Shown: one piece after another, positions 26,137 through 36,375 of the stretch
Position numbering within the stretch: position 1 is the stretch's first letter
How the letters are laid out: each line of letters begins with the position of its first letter
Assembly (NCBI RefSeq): GCF_900187385.1
Contig: NZ_FYEY01000001.1
Span: 7,130,001-7,194,000, forward strand
Source of the DNA: Streptomyces sp. 2114.4
Lineage (GTDB): Bacteria; Actinomycetota; Actinomycetes; Streptomycetales; Streptomycetaceae
Length of the DNA stretch: 64,000 nt
Direction of reading: 5' to 3'
Notes under the pieces: model-generated
Databases searched by the model: none
Told to the model about the DNA's origin: nothing
What the model saw: only the letters and a program-made list of their open reading frames with translations
Position numbers and translations under genes: made by a program

Positions 26137-26934
26137 TCAGCTCTGCGGGGTGGTGCCGAACCACTTCTTGTAGATCCGGTCGTACGTCCCGTCCGATTTC
26201 GCCTTCTTGATCGCCGCGTTGATCTTCTTCCGCAGTGCGTCGTTTCCGGTGCGCACACCGATGCCGTAGTGCTCACCGGTACTGAATTCCGCGGTGACCG
26301 CGGTGTCCGGGTTCTGCTTCACATAGTCGAAGAGCACACCGTTGTCATTGATGCCGGCGTCGACCTGGCCGGACTTCACGGCGGTCAGCAGCAGCCCCAG
26401 ATCCTCGAACTCCACCAGTTCGACGCCGGCGCCGTGCTTCTTGGCGTAGATCCCGCCGGTGGTGGCCTTCTGGTAACCGAGCTTCTTGCCCTTGAGGTCC
26501 TCGACCTTCTTGAAGGGCTTGCCCTTCTTCGTCAGCAGCGCCTGGGTGGCATTGAAGTACGGGTCGGAGAAATCCATGACCTTGTCCCGCGCGGGCGTGA
26601 TCGTCATGCCGGCGGCGGCCAGATCGCATTTGCGGATCGTGAAATCCTGGCCGGTCTCGATGCCTTCGAAGGGGGTGTTGACGATCTCCTGTTTGACGCC
26701 CAGATCCTTGGCGACGAGGTCCACCAGATCCACATCGAACCCGACGACCTTGCCGTCCTTCTTCACCTGGAACGGCGCGTAGGGAAGGTGGGTGCAGGTC
26801 TTCAGGGTCCCGGAGGAGACCAGTTCCAGGCCGCCGGACCCCTTCTTCCCGCCGGACGTGGTGCTGCTGCACCCCGTCAGGACGGCGACGGCTGTGGCGA
26901 CGGCTATGACAGGCAACGCGGAGCGAGCGGACAC
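26137..26934 (-). CDS. Polar amino-acid ABC transporter substrate-binding lipoprotein
   Basis: 265 residues from the GTG preceded by GGAGG at 5 bases; the much longer open frame upstream has no such site. The signal ends in the lipobox L-T-G-C with lipid-anchored Cys22. The mature part has the family-3 solute-binding pattern: Y-A-P-F-Q-V near the start, G-F-D-V-D-L, I-T-P-A-R, and F-S-D-P-Y-F. It captures the amino acid at the outer face of the membrane and hands it to the permease encoded 11 bases downstream. It is the first gene of the operon; 26935-27052 should hold the promoter. Confidence 0.9.
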   Translation of the reverse strand: MSARSALPVIAVATAVAVLTGCSSTTSGGKKGSGGLELVSSGTLKTCTHLPYAPFQVKKDGKVVGFDVDLVDLVAKDLGVKQEIVNTPFEGIETGQDFTIRKCDLAAAGMTITPARDKVMDFSDPYFNATQALLTKKGKPFKKVEDLKGKKLGYQKATTGGIYAKKHGAGVELVEFEDLGLLLTAVKSGQVDAGINDNGVLFDYVKQNPDTAVTAEFSTGEHYGIGVRTGNDALRKKINAAIKKAKSDGTYDRIYKKWFGTTPQS

Positions 26935-27052
26935 AGGCCCTCCAGGGGCAGGATGAACATCAACCAAGCCGTGCGTGCTGCGATGTGGCTGCATCCTGCC
27001 ACCGGTCCTGGGCTCTGTCGCCGCTGCGTCGGTTGCGTGTGTGTAACGCCTT

Positions 27053-27070
27053 CGGCCCGCATCCGGGCCG
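27053..27070 (-). terminator. Hairpin after the homocysteine S-methyltransferase gene
   Basis: CGGCCCG and CGGGCCG form a 7-bp stem around a 4-base loop 6 bases past the stop of the leftward gene at 27077. No U-tract follows; inferred terminator. Confidence 0.55.
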
Positions 27071-27076
27071 GCCCCG

Positions 27077-27997
27077 TCAGCGGCCGAGCGCCGCCGCCAG
27101 CTCGGCGATGGCGTCCGGACCCACCCGGCAGCAGCCGCCGATGAGCCGGGCACCGTCCGCGGCCCAGGCCGCGACCCGGTCCGCGCTGAAAGCCGCCTCT
27201 CCGCACCAGGCCCGCGCCCCGGCGTCCCAGCTCTCCCCGCTGTTGGGGTAGACCACCACCGGCTTGCCGGTGACCCGCGCCGCCGACGGCACGGCCCGGT
27301 CCGCGTCCTCGGGTGCGCAGCAGTTCACCCCCACCGCGATCACCTCATCCGCCTCGGCCGCCACCGCGAACGCCTCCGTCAGCGGCTGCCCGGCCCGGGT
27401 GCGGTCCCCCGCCACGCTGTACGACAGATAGGCCGGCACCCCCAGTCCGCGCACCGCCCGCACCAGCGCACGGGCCTCCGCGGCGTCCGGCACCGTCTCC
27501 AGCGCCAGCACATCCGGCCCCGCCGCGGCCAGCACCTCCAGACGCGGCCGGTGGAAACGCTCCAGCTCGTCCACCGACAGGCCGTACCGGCCGCGGTACT
27601 CGGACCCGTCCGCCAGCATCGCCCCGTACGGTCCCGCCGACGCGGCCACATACAGCGGCCCGGCCACCCCGCCGGCCGACGCCCGCCGGGCCGCCTCGCG
27701 GGCCAGCTCCACACTCCGGCCGAGCAGCGCCGCGGCCCGCTCCTCGCCGATGCCGCGCCGCGCGAACCCCTCGAACGTCGCCTGATAGCTGGAGGTGATC
27801 GCGACCTGCGCCCCGGCCTCGTAGTACGCCAGATGGGCCTGCACCACCGCTTCCGGCTCCTCGGCCAGCAGCCGGGCCGACCACAGCGCGTCGCCGAGGT
27901 CGTGCCCGGCGGCCTCCAACTGGTTGGACAGCCCGCCGTCGAGGACGAGCGGCCCCGCGGCGAGGGCGTCGGTGAGCGGCGGGGACGTGCTGACCAT
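27077..27997 (-). CDS. mmuM: Homocysteine S-methyltransferase (MmuM type)
   Basis: 306 residues from the ATG; a GTG at 28039 would add 14. The zinc-binding Cys are visible as C226 (in G-V-N-C-C) and C289/C290 (in I-G-G-C-C-R), the arrangement of Pfam S-methyl_trans proteins. L-D-G-G-L at 19-23 and P-Y-G-A at 123-126 also match. It makes methionine from homocysteine using S-methylmethionine or S-adenosylmethionine. It is adjacent to, but separately terminated from, the amino-acid transporter operon, so a link with methionine-related uptake is possible but unproven. Confidence 0.88.
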   Translation of the reverse strand: MVSTSPPLTDALAAGPLVLDGGLSNQLEAAGHDLGDALWSARLLAEEPEAVVQAHLAYYEAGAQVAITSSYQATFEGFARRGIGEERAAALLGRSVELAREAARRASAGGVAGPLYVAASAGPYGAMLADGSEYRGRYGLSVDELERFHRPRLEVLAAAGPDVLALETVPDAAEARALVRAVRGLGVPAYLSYSVAGDRTRAGQPLTEAFAVAAEADEVIAVGVNCCAPEDADRAVPSAARVTGKPVVVYPNSGESWDAGARAWCGEAAFSADRVAAWAADGARLIGGCCRVGPDAIAELAAALGR

Positions 27998-28146
27998 GGT
28001 GCAAAGCCTCTCGGTGCTGCGGGACGCGCGGGTGCTCACGCCTCACCCCGGATCGTAACGCCGACCGGTGACACACCCCCTGGCCGCGCTGGTGCGCACG
28101 GCCGACGACTGGCCGACGACCGGCCGGCGTCACGTCCGGCGCGGGC

Positions 28147-31100
28147 TCAGTGCAGCGACGAGAACACGAACGAGAACCGTGCCGGCGCCACCTCCAACCG
28201 GTGCTGCGGCAGCACCCCCGGCCCGCAGGACTGGCTGCCGATGCCGTGCTGTGCATGGTCGAGATGGAGCCACAGATCCTCGCCGGGCCGCAGATCCGTG
28301 GTGTGGCGGGCGGCGGCCAGCTCCTCGGACGACCACCGGCGGGCGGTGAGGAAGAAGTCCGGATCGCCCTCGATCCGCAGGCCCGAGCCGTCCGGACGGG
28401 TCAGCTCCGCCCAGCGCACACCGGGCCGCGCACCGTTCTCCTGCGGCCGCACATAGGGCGTCTGCAGGGCGTCCACCGGCATCGACCAGCGGCCGAGCCG
28501 GGCGGCGGCCCGGGTGTCCGGATAGCCCTCGCCCGGCCCGCCGCCGAACCACCGGGCCAGGCCCAGGCTGCCGCACACCCGCATCCGCACTCCGAGCCGG
28601 GGCAGCGGAACCGGCCAGTCACCCTCGGGGTCGACGCTCAACTCCAGCCGCAGCAGGTCCCGTTGTGCCGTCCAGCGGCAGATCGTGCGCAGCGCCAGCG
28701 GCGACCCGGCCGGGGCGACCCGGGACCGTACGACCACGGTGTCAGGACCGGTCTCGACGGCATCGACGCGGTGCCGCATCCGGTGCAGGCCGATCCGCCG
28801 CCACTCGGTGGCCGGCCGCGGCCCCGGCTGCCAGGGCGCGGCCTCGTCGTTGTCGGTCGGCGCCCGCCAGACATCCAGCCGGGGGCCGCCGATCCGGACG
28901 CCGTCCAGATAGGCCAGCGTCCCCGTCCCCGCGTCGAAGGTCCCCGGGCCGAGGACGATCACATTGCCCTCGCCGCGGCGCGGCACGGCGGTGGCGGCCG
29001 GGGGAGTGACGGCGGGTCGCGGGGCGGCCGGCAGCTGGCCCCAGGCGATCTCGTGCCCCGCGGATGCCCAGGGGGTGTCCTCGTCCAGCACGGCCCGGAC
29101 CGTCCAGAGCGCTTCGCCCTCGTCGCCCCTGGTGCCCTCAGTGCCCTTGGTGTCCGGCCCGACCGGCGGCGCCGGCAGCCGCACCACGGCCGACTCGCCG
29201 GGCCCCAGCGGCGGCACGGTGAGCCGGCCGTGACCGCGCGGCTCACCGTCCACCTCGTAGCTCCAGTGGAAGCCGAGGTGACCCAGGTCGGCGAAGTCGT
29301 ACAGATTGGTGATCCGGACCGCGCCCGCCGTGCCGCCCTCGTCGGCCCCGGCCGCGCTCCCGCCGGCCCCGGCCTCGATCCGTACCGGTTCGACGACCTT
29401 CTTGAACTCCAGCAGGCCGGGGGAGGGCGCCCGGTCGGGAAAGACCAGGCCGTCGCAGACGAAGTTCCCGTCATGCAGCTCCTCCCCGAAGTCTCCGCCA
29501 TAGGCGTGGAACACCTCCCCGGCGGGCGTCCGCTGCCGCAGCCCGTGGTCGATCCACTCCCAGACGAAACCGCCCTGGCAGCGTTCATAGCGCTCGAACA
29601 GCCGTTGGTACTCGCTCAGCCCGCCCGGCCCGTTCCCCATCGCATGCGCGTACTCGCAGAGGACGAAGGGGAGTTGACGCCGTCGGGCGTCCAGCGCCGG
29701 ATCGGACAGCGGCTCCTCGGCACGCCGCCCGATGCGTTCCACCTCGGCGTGGTCGGCGTACATCCGGGAGTAGACATCGGTGTCGGCGCAGCTGGGGTCG
29801 CCCTCGTAGTGCAGCGGGCGGGACGGGTCGCGCTCGCGCATCCAGGCGGCCATGGCGGACAGCCCGCGCCCCGTACCGCACTCGTTTCCCAGCGACCACA
29901 GCACGACGGCGGGGTGGTTCTTGTCCCGCTCGACCATCCGCCGGGCCCGGTCGAGCAACGCCGGCTCCCAGCGCGCGTCATCCACCGGATTGTCCCGCCA
30001 GCCCTGCGCGCCGAAGCCGTGGGTCTCCAGATCGCACTCCTCGACGACCCACAGGCCCAGCTCGTCGCACAGGTCGAGGAAGGCGGGGTGCGGCGGATAG
30101 TGGCTGGTGCGCACCGCGTTGATGTGGTGCTGCTTCATCAGCAGCAGATCGCGGCGCATGGTCTCGGGTCCGACGGCCCGCCCGTAGCGCGGATGGAACT
30201 CATGGCGGTTGACGCCGCGCAGCAGGATCCGGCGGCCGTTGACCTTCAGCAGCCCGTCCTCGACGCGGACCGTACGGAACCCGATGCGCAGCGGGACCCG
30301 TTCACCGGAGGTCACCAGCTCCCCGTCGTAGAGGTGCGGCGCCTCGGCCGTCCAGGGGCGCACCGGTACCGTCGCGCTCCGACCGGTCGCCAGATCGAGG
30401 CCGAGCGCCGGGACCGTCACCCGGCCCTCCGGCTCGGACTCCACCCGCAGCGTTCCGTGCCCCGTGACGTGATCGAACCCGGCGTGGACGAAGTGGTCGG
30501 CGACCGCCCCCTGTGGACGGCGGTGCAGCACGACCTCCCGGAAGATGCCCGGCAGCCACCACTGGTCCTGATCCTCCAGATAACTGCCCGACGACCACTG
30601 GTGGACGCGTACCGCCAGCACGTTGCCGCGCGGCCGCAGCAGTGGCCCGACCTCGAATTCATGCGGCAGCCGGCTGCCCTTGAAGTGGCCCAGCTCCTGG
30701 CCGTTGAGCCAGACCCGGGCGCAGGATTCCACCCCGGCGAAGTGCAGCACCGCGGGGCCCTCGCCCCACCCCTCGGGCAGATCGAAGACCTGCCGGTGAT
30801 CGCCCGTCGGGTTCTCGTCCGGCACCCGTGGCGGATCGACCGGGAAGGGGTAGGCGGTGTTGGTGTACGCGGGTGTCCCGAGCGGCCGCGTGGTGCCGCT
30901 GCCCTCGTAGGAGCCTTCGGAGGCGAAGCGTCCCTGGAGCGCCCAGTGGCCCGGCACCCGCAGCTCCGGCCAGTGCGTGTCGTCGAAGTCCGGGCGGGCG
31001 AACGAGTCGTCCTCGGCGGTGGCGCTCGCCGAGAGCCGGAACCGCCAGCGGCCGTGCAGCGAGAGGCGGGCGGCATCCGACCTCGGGTACCAGGCGCGCG

Positions 31101-31314
31101 GCGGCAGGACCCCGCTCCCCGGTGAACGGTCCTCGTAATACGGGGGGTGCTGGTCCTGGGCGGGGTGGCGCGGTGCGTTGGCCGTCCGGTGGGCGCTCCG
31201 GGGTGGCGGTGCGCTGTCCCTTCCGTCGGCGGCGCGGGGCGGTGGTGCGTCGGCGTTCCGGGGTGACGGTCCGTCCGGCGTGTGGTGCGGCGCGTGCGGC
31301 GAGGTGCCGGTCAC
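28147..31314 (-). CDS. lacZ: Beta-galactosidase (GH2, LacZ type)
   Basis: 1055 residues, near the size of E. coli LacZ. GH2 landmarks are clear: N-N-R-H-E-F-type block (V-N-R-H-E-F-H-P), acid/base Glu in S-L-G-N-E-C-G near 474, nucleophile Glu in V-L-C-E-Y-A-H-A-M-G-N near 550, and the small-chain domain ending near V-L-P-Q-H-R-L-E. No signal peptide is present; the first 65 residues are Pro/Ala/Arg-rich and look disordered, which is longer than usual. It hydrolyses lactose and other beta-galactosides in the cytosol. The GTG start has AGGAGG. It is monocistronic and no dedicated transporter lies beside it. Confidence 0.92.
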   Translation of the reverse strand: MTGTSPHAPHHTPDGPSPRNADAPPPRAADGRDSAPPPRSAHRTANAPRHPAQDQHPPYYEDRSPGSGVLPPRAWYPRSDAARLSLHGRWRFRLSASATAEDDSFARPDFDDTHWPELRVPGHWALQGRFASEGSYEGSGTTRPLGTPAYTNTAYPFPVDPPRVPDENPTGDHRQVFDLPEGWGEGPAVLHFAGVESCARVWLNGQELGHFKGSRLPHEFEVGPLLRPRGNVLAVRVHQWSSGSYLEDQDQWWLPGIFREVVLHRRPQGAVADHFVHAGFDHVTGHGTLRVESEPEGRVTVPALGLDLATGRSATVPVRPWTAEAPHLYDGELVTSGERVPLRIGFRTVRVEDGLLKVNGRRILLRGVNRHEFHPRYGRAVGPETMRRDLLLMKQHHINAVRTSHYPPHPAFLDLCDELGLWVVEECDLETHGFGAQGWRDNPVDDARWEPALLDRARRMVERDKNHPAVVLWSLGNECGTGRGLSAMAAWMRERDPSRPLHYEGDPSCADTDVYSRMYADHAEVERIGRRAEEPLSDPALDARRRQLPFVLCEYAHAMGNGPGGLSEYQRLFERYERCQGGFVWEWIDHGLRQRTPAGEVFHAYGGDFGEELHDGNFVCDGLVFPDRAPSPGLLEFKKVVEPVRIEAGAGGSAAGADEGGTAGAVRITNLYDFADLGHLGFHWSYEVDGEPRGHGRLTVPPLGPGESAVVRLPAPPVGPDTKGTEGTRGDEGEALWTVRAVLDEDTPWASAGHEIAWGQLPAAPRPAVTPPAATAVPRRGEGNVIVLGPGTFDAGTGTLAYLDGVRIGGPRLDVWRAPTDNDEAAPWQPGPRPATEWRRIGLHRMRHRVDAVETGPDTVVVRSRVAPAGSPLALRTICRWTAQRDLLRLELSVDPEGDWPVPLPRLGVRMRVCGSLGLARWFGGGPGEGYPDTRAAARLGRWSMPVDALQTPYVRPQENGARPGVRWAELTRPDGSGLRIEGDPDFFLTARRWSSEELAAARHTTDLRPGEDLWLHLDHAQHGIGSQSCGPGVLPQHRLEVAPARFSFVFSSLH

Positions 31315-31561
31315 TGGTCCTCCTGCTGCGGGCGACGTGCCTGGCGGTGGGGGGATCAGCTCAGCGAATCATGTGCGGCGGCACGGCGCAGCCGGATGGG
31401 GAGGATGGGGCCGGGACGCCGCGGGGTGCTGCCCAGCGGCCGCCCGGCCCAGGGGTCAGCGGCCCACCCCGGCGGCGAACGGGATCCAGGGGCGGCCGTG
31501 GAACCTTCGCCCCGAGCTGCCGGATGCCGCCACGGCCCGACGTCCCGCAACACCGCTCCCC

Positions 31562-32971
31562 TCACCCCTCGGCCGACAACACCGCCCAGGCGCCCGCCGG
31601 ATCGTCCGTGGCCGGGCCCGCGGGCACCCACTGCCCGTCCTCCCTGCGGTACGGCCACCAGCGGCCGTCCCGCCCGTAGCGCAGCTGTGCCTCGCCACCG
31701 GCCACCGTCCACCGGTTGCGGGTGGCCCGCAGCCGCGGCCGGGCCTCGCCGTCCTCCCACGCGGCCGCGAGCCGCCCGGTGGCCCGCGCCAGCGCCTCCG
31801 GATCCGGTGTCCAGTCCTCCTCCAGGGCCGCGAGCCCGGCCGGGCCGCCCAGGGCCCAGGCCCGTACGGCCAGTGCCAGCGCCGGCGCATCACGCCCCGA
31901 ACCGGCCGCCAGCCGCGCCGATATGGCCTCCCCGGGGCCGGCCGCCGCCAGCCGGACCGCGTCCTGGGCGGGGGTGAGCACCGGCGGCAGCGGGTCGTCC
32001 GGATGCCCGGCGGAGAGCGCATCCGCCAGCAAGCCCCGGGCGCGCCCCGCCGCGTCCCCGATCAGGAACTCCAGTGCCGCCGCCTCCACCCCGGGCGCGG
32101 GCGGGGTGGCACCGCCGAGCACCGGCGGGACGCCCGGTGCGGCGACCGGCGGCGGCGCGGCGGGGAGCGGCGGCAGGATGTCGCGCGCCGCATACGCCTC
32201 TGTCGCCGGCACCCCCGCATCGGGACGCTCCGCCGCCGCGTCTCTGCCCGCTGCTCCGGTCCCGCCCGCCGGCCCTGCCGCCCGCGCCGCGCTGCGTGCC
32301 TGCAAGGCGTCGAGCAGTTCCCGCTCACCCCGCCCACGCAACAGCAGCAGGACGAACGGATCCTGGTCGAGCAGCCGCGCCAACTGGTAGCACAGCGCGG
32401 CCGTATGCGCGCAGTGGTCCCAGGCGCCGCAGCTGCACTCCGCCTCCAGGTCGCCGATGCCCGGCAGCAGTTCGATCCCGGCGGCCGACGCGTCCTCGAC
32501 GAGTACCGGCGGCATGTCCCGGTCCAGCAGCGCCGCGATATGCCCGGCCCGGTCCGCGACCAGGTCGAGAAGGCGGCCCCAGTCCGCCACGCCCAACTGC
32601 TGCAACAGGACATCGGACCGGTGCGGCGTATGGTCGCGGTCCTGGACGATCGCGGTGATCCGGCCGGGACGCACCGAGACCGCGCCGACCGCACCGGCCC
32701 GCGCATGCCGCCGCCCCAGCTTCAGCTGCCCGCCGTCCAGCGCGGTGTCCTCCAGCGCCCTGAGCCACGCCTGCCCCCACCAGCTCCGCGCAAAGGCCCG
32801 GCCGCGTGCCGGGGGCAAGGCCCCGAACGTCCGCTCGCCGGCCGCCGCGTCCCGGTCGTCCGGGCGCCTCTCCTGCTCCGGGTGCCTCTCCGTTGCCGGG
32901 TCCCTCTCGTCCGGAGACCACTCCCGGTCCGGGGTCATCGCTTCTCCCTCTTCCTCTCCGGGCCTCGTCAT
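31562..32971 (-). CDS. SWIM zinc-finger protein
   Basis: 469 residues. The SWIM motif C-x-C-x(n)-C-x-H is seen as E-C-S-C-G-A-W-D-H-C-A-H-T near 176-190. The N-terminus contains S-W-W-G-Q-A-W-L-R-A-L, typical of the actinobacterial SWIM proteins encoded next to SNF2 helicases. The start overlaps the helicase stop (ATGA) and has GGGAG upstream; an in-frame ATG at 32938 also has a good site. The pair is probably co-translated and acts together on nucleic acid or protein complexes, but no process is established. Confidence 0.85.
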   Translation of the reverse strand: MTRPGEEEGEAMTPDREWSPDERDPATERHPEQERRPDDRDAAAGERTFGALPPARGRAFARSWWGQAWLRALEDTALDGGQLKLGRRHARAGAVGAVSVRPGRITAIVQDRDHTPHRSDVLLQQLGVADWGRLLDLVADRAGHIAALLDRDMPPVLVEDASAAGIELLPGIGDLEAECSCGAWDHCAHTAALCYQLARLLDQDPFVLLLLRGRGERELLDALQARSAARAAGPAGGTGAAGRDAAAERPDAGVPATEAYAARDILPPLPAAPPPVAAPGVPPVLGGATPPAPGVEAAALEFLIGDAAGRARGLLADALSAGHPDDPLPPVLTPAQDAVRLAAAGPGEAISARLAAGSGRDAPALALAVRAWALGGPAGLAALEEDWTPDPEALARATGRLAAAWEDGEARPRLRATRNRWTVAGGEAQLRYGRDGRWWPYRREDGQWVPAGPATDDPAGAWAVLSAEG

Positions 32972-35900
32972 CGCTCGCTCCCTCGCAGTGCGACCAGGTC
33001 GGCCAGCTCGGCGTCGGTGAGTTCGGTCAGCGCGGCCTCACCGGACCCCAGCACCGCATCGGCCAACTGCTGCTTACGGGCGAGCATGTCGGCGATCCGG
33101 TCCTCGATCGTGCCCTCCGTGACGATCCGGTGGACCTGCACCGGCTGGGTCTGCCCGATGCGGTACGCGCGGTCGGTGGCCTGCGCCTCGACGGCCGGAT
33201 TCCACCAGCGGTCGAAGTGGACGACATGCGACGCCCGGGTGAGGTTCAACCCTGTACCCGCCGCCTTCAACGACAGCAGGAACACCGGCGCCGCGCCGTC
33301 CTGGAAGCGCCGCACCATCTCCTCCCGGCGGGCCACCGGCGTCTGACCGTGCAAGAACTGGGTGGGTACCCCGCGCGTCGCCAGATGGCTCTCCAGCAGC
33401 CGTGCCATCTGCACATACTGGGTGAACACCAGCACGCTCGAACCCTCGGCCAGGACGGTGTCGAGCAGTTCGTCCAGCAGCTCGACCTTTCCCGAACGGC
33501 CCGCGATCCGCACCGCTCCCGCCGTTTGCCCCCGGTCCGCCGTGCCGCTGCCTTCCTTGAGGTACTGCGCGGGGTGGTTGCAGATCTGCTTGAGCGAGGT
33601 GAGCAGTTTGACCACCAGCCCGTGGCGGGCGAATCCGTCCGTCCCGGCGATCTCCTCAAGCCCCTCGCGCACCACGGCCTCGTAGAGCCCGGCCTGCTCC
33701 CTGGTCAGCGCCACCACACGGTCGGTCTCCGTCTTGGGCGGCAGCTCCGGCGCGATCCCCGGATCGGACTTACGGCGGCGCAACAGGAAGGGCCGCACCA
33801 GCCGGGCAAGCCGCTCGGCCGCCGCGCCCGCCTCCGGGGACGCCGCCGCACCGCCCTCGATGACCTGCGCATAGCGCGTCCGGAACCGGCTGAGCGGCCC
33901 CAGCAGGCCGGGCGTCGTCCAGTCCAGGATCGCCCACAGCTCCGACAGATTGTTCTCCACCGGGGTGCCGGTCAGTGCCACCCGGGCCTTGGCGGGCAGG
34001 GTGCGCAGCGCCTTGGCGGTCGCGGAGGAGGGATTCTTGACGTGCTGTGCCTCGTCGGCGACGACCAGCCCCCAGCCCACCTGCGCCAGCTTCCCGGCGT
34101 CGAGCCGCATCGTTCCGTAGGTGGTCAGCACGAACTCGTCGTCCGCCGGCTCCGCCAGGCTGCGCCGCCCGCCGTGGAAGCGGCGCACCGGTGTTCCCGG
34201 CGCGAACTTCTCGATCTCCCGCTGCCAGTTGCCCATGAGGGAGGCGGGACAGACGACCAGCGTGGGGCCGGCCGAGGCGGGGTGGGTCTGCCGGTGCAGA
34301 TGCAGGGAGATGAGCGTGATCGTCTTCCCCAGTCCCATGTCGTCGGCGAGGCAGGCGCCCAGCCCCAGCGACGTCATCCGGTGCAGCCAGCCGAGTCCGC
34401 GCACCTGGTAGTCGCGCAGCGTCGCGGTCAGCGCGGCCGGCTGCCGGACGGCTGCGGCAGTGCCGTTCTCCGGGTCGGCGAGCAGATCGCGCAGCCGGGC
34501 GGGCCACCCGGAGGCCGTCACCTCCACCCGCCCGCCGTCCGGCATCTCGGCGGATCCGGTGAGCGCGGCGCCGAGCGCATCGAGCGGCGTGATCTTACGG
34601 TCCGGCCGGTCCCGGGCGGCCCGCACCGTCTCCGGGTCGATCAGCACCCACTGGCCGTGCAGCCGCACCAGCGGCCGTCCCGCCTCGGCGAGCCGGTCCA
34701 GCTCGTTCCTGTCCACCTCCTGGCCGCCCACCGCGAACCGCCAGCTGAAGGAGAGCAGGGCATCCGCCGACAACAGCGAAGGCAGCCCCGGCTCCGGCCC
34801 GTCCCACCGGCTGCCGTCGCCCGCCTCGGGCGACCCCACCTCGGCCCGGCTGGTCAGCGTGCGTGTCAGATCCTTCGGCCAGTGCACCTGCACCCCGGCG
34901 GCGGCCAGCGCACGGCCGGCCGGGCCGAGCAGTTCGGCGACTTCTTCCTCGGCCAGCTCCAGAGCCCCGGGCACCGCGGCGGACAGCAACGGGGTGAGCG
35001 GCGCCCAGACATCCGCCGCACGACGCAACGCCAGCAGCGTGTCCATCCGCGCCTGCGACCCGAAGGCCTTCCCGGCGGGCGATGCCCCCGCCCACACCGC
35101 GGCGGCATCGGCGACCAGCGTCGGGTAGGTGAGGCTGTGCAGCTGGAGCACGGCGGTGAAGGTGAGGCCGGCGTCCATGGGGTCCGCGGTATCGGCGACC
35201 GCGGTGGCTTGGGTGGCCTGGGTGGTCTCGGTGGCCGCCGAGGTCTCGGTGCTTCCCGCCGCCTCCGTGCCCCGCACCTCCACCCGCAGCGAGATCCGTA
35301 CGCCCGCGTCATGCCCCGCGGCGACCTCAGCGGCCCAGGCGCGCTGTTCGGGGATCTGCTGGGGTGCCGGCACCGCGAAGGCCGGCGCTCCGGTGACCAG
35401 CGCCGCCGCGGGGGAGCGTGGTAGCCCGTCCGCCACGGCGTCGAGGAAGGCGCGGACCTGCCGCTCGGGATCCGGCAGCGCCGGCGGTGCGGAGTCCGGC
35501 AGCGGGACGGCGTGGGCGTACGGCGGCATGGCGGCGGCGAGATCGCGCAGCCGCTCGATGTCCACCGGGTCGAGCGGACCCAGCCGCCAGGCGTCATGCC
35601 CGTCGGGACTCACCCCCGGCAGCAGCCGGCCGCGCGCCGCGAGCTGCAGCGCCAGCACCGCCGCGGCCCCCCAGAAGGCGGCGGCCGGATGGGTGCTCCG
35701 TGCGGCCCGCGCGCGGGTGAGCACCGGCACCGCCTCGGCGACCGTCAGGACGAGCGCCGGGACCTCGCACAGGGATACCCCACCGTCCTCGTCCTCGTCC
35801 GGCAGGACCACCTCCAGCCGCTCCGCCGCCCAGGCCTCCCCGTCCGGGGTGCCGCCGTCCCCGTCAGACGCCCCGCCGTCCCCGTCCGTCGCACCGTCCG

Positions 35901-36045
35901 CGCCGCCTGCCTCTTCCACGGGTGCGCCATCGGGGCGCCAGAAGGCCACCCGCCCGGCACGTGGCGGATCCGACGGCAGGAAAACCGCTGCACAGCGGGA
36001 CAGAGCGGAGAGCCGAGCGGGTGTGATCGCCGCGAGTGGTGTCAC
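32968..36045 (-). CDS. SNF2-family DEAD/DEAH-box helicase
   Basis: 1025 residues from a GTG with GAGGAG 10 bases upstream; a TTG six codons earlier lacks a site. Helicase motifs are intact: I (D-D-M-G-L-G-K-T) near 565, II (D-E-A-Q) near 662, III (L-T-G-T-P-V-E-N), V and VI (D-R-A-Y-R-I-G-Q-T-Q-P-V-Q-V-H-R). The N-terminal half (about 1-480) is the conserved bacterial SNF2-associated domain. It is an ATP-dependent double-strand DNA translocase; bacterial members can remodel transcription or repair complexes. Transcribed with the SWIM gene and divergent from a small membrane protein gene. Confidence 0.92.
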   Translation of the reverse strand: MTPLAAITPARLSALSRCAAVFLPSDPPRAGRVAFWRPDGAPVEEAGGADGATDGDGGASDGDGGTPDGEAWAAERLEVVLPDEDEDGGVSLCEVPALVLTVAEAVPVLTRARAARSTHPAAAFWGAAAVLALQLAARGRLLPGVSPDGHDAWRLGPLDPVDIERLRDLAAAMPPYAHAVPLPDSAPPALPDPERQVRAFLDAVADGLPRSPAAALVTGAPAFAVPAPQQIPEQRAWAAEVAAGHDAGVRISLRVEVRGTEAAGSTETSAATETTQATQATAVADTADPMDAGLTFTAVLQLHSLTYPTLVADAAAVWAGASPAGKAFGSQARMDTLLALRRAADVWAPLTPLLSAAVPGALELAEEEVAELLGPAGRALAAAGVQVHWPKDLTRTLTSRAEVGSPEAGDGSRWDGPEPGLPSLLSADALLSFSWRFAVGGQEVDRNELDRLAEAGRPLVRLHGQWVLIDPETVRAARDRPDRKITPLDALGAALTGSAEMPDGGRVEVTASGWPARLRDLLADPENGTAAAVRQPAALTATLRDYQVRGLGWLHRMTSLGLGACLADDMGLGKTITLISLHLHRQTHPASAGPTLVVCPASLMGNWQREIEKFAPGTPVRRFHGGRRSLAEPADDEFVLTTYGTMRLDAGKLAQVGWGLVVADEAQHVKNPSSATAKALRTLPAKARVALTGTPVENNLSELWAILDWTTPGLLGPLSRFRTRYAQVIEGGAAASPEAGAAAERLARLVRPFLLRRRKSDPGIAPELPPKTETDRVVALTREQAGLYEAVVREGLEEIAGTDGFARHGLVVKLLTSLKQICNHPAQYLKEGSGTADRGQTAGAVRIAGRSGKVELLDELLDTVLAEGSSVLVFTQYVQMARLLESHLATRGVPTQFLHGQTPVARREEMVRRFQDGAAPVFLLSLKAAGTGLNLTRASHVVHFDRWWNPAVEAQATDRAYRIGQTQPVQVHRIVTEGTIEDRIADMLARKQQLADAVLGSGEAALTELTDAELADLVALRGSER

Positions 36046-36192
36046 TGGATCAGGACTCCTCAAGTTTGACTACTGGCGCCTGAAGCGCCCGAGAGTACAG
36101 GACGGCACGCGGATACCTGGAACCTGTTGCGCGAAAACGGCGTTCAATGGAGTACACAGAGCGCGGCGTACGCCGCGGAAGGGGCGTGAAGG

Positions 36193-36375
36193 ATGTCCAC
36201 ACAGGCGAAGGTCGCGGTCGGCGGCGTCGCGGTGGGAGTGATCCTGCTGTGGCTGCTGCCCTTCTGGGCGGCCCTCTTGGTGATGGTCGGGGTCCCGGCC
36301 GTCGCGTATCTGACGCTCGACTCCTCCCAACGGCGCCGGCTCCGCCGCGTCAGCCGCAAGCAGATCGGCCGCTGA
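36193..36375 (+). CDS. Small membrane protein of unknown function
   Basis: 60 residues with two closely spaced hydrophobic helices (about 7-25 and 27-42) and a strongly basic C-terminal tail Q-R-R-R-L-R-R-V-S-R-K. GGAAGGGG lies 8 bases before the ATG. The tail would be cytosolic by the positive-inside rule. No family is recognised. It is divergent from the SNF2/SWIM pair; 36376-36620 downstream holds nothing recognisable. Confidence 0.65.
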   Translation: MSTQAKVAVGGVAVGVILLWLLPFWAALLVMVGVPAVAYLTLDSSQRRRLRRVSRKQIGR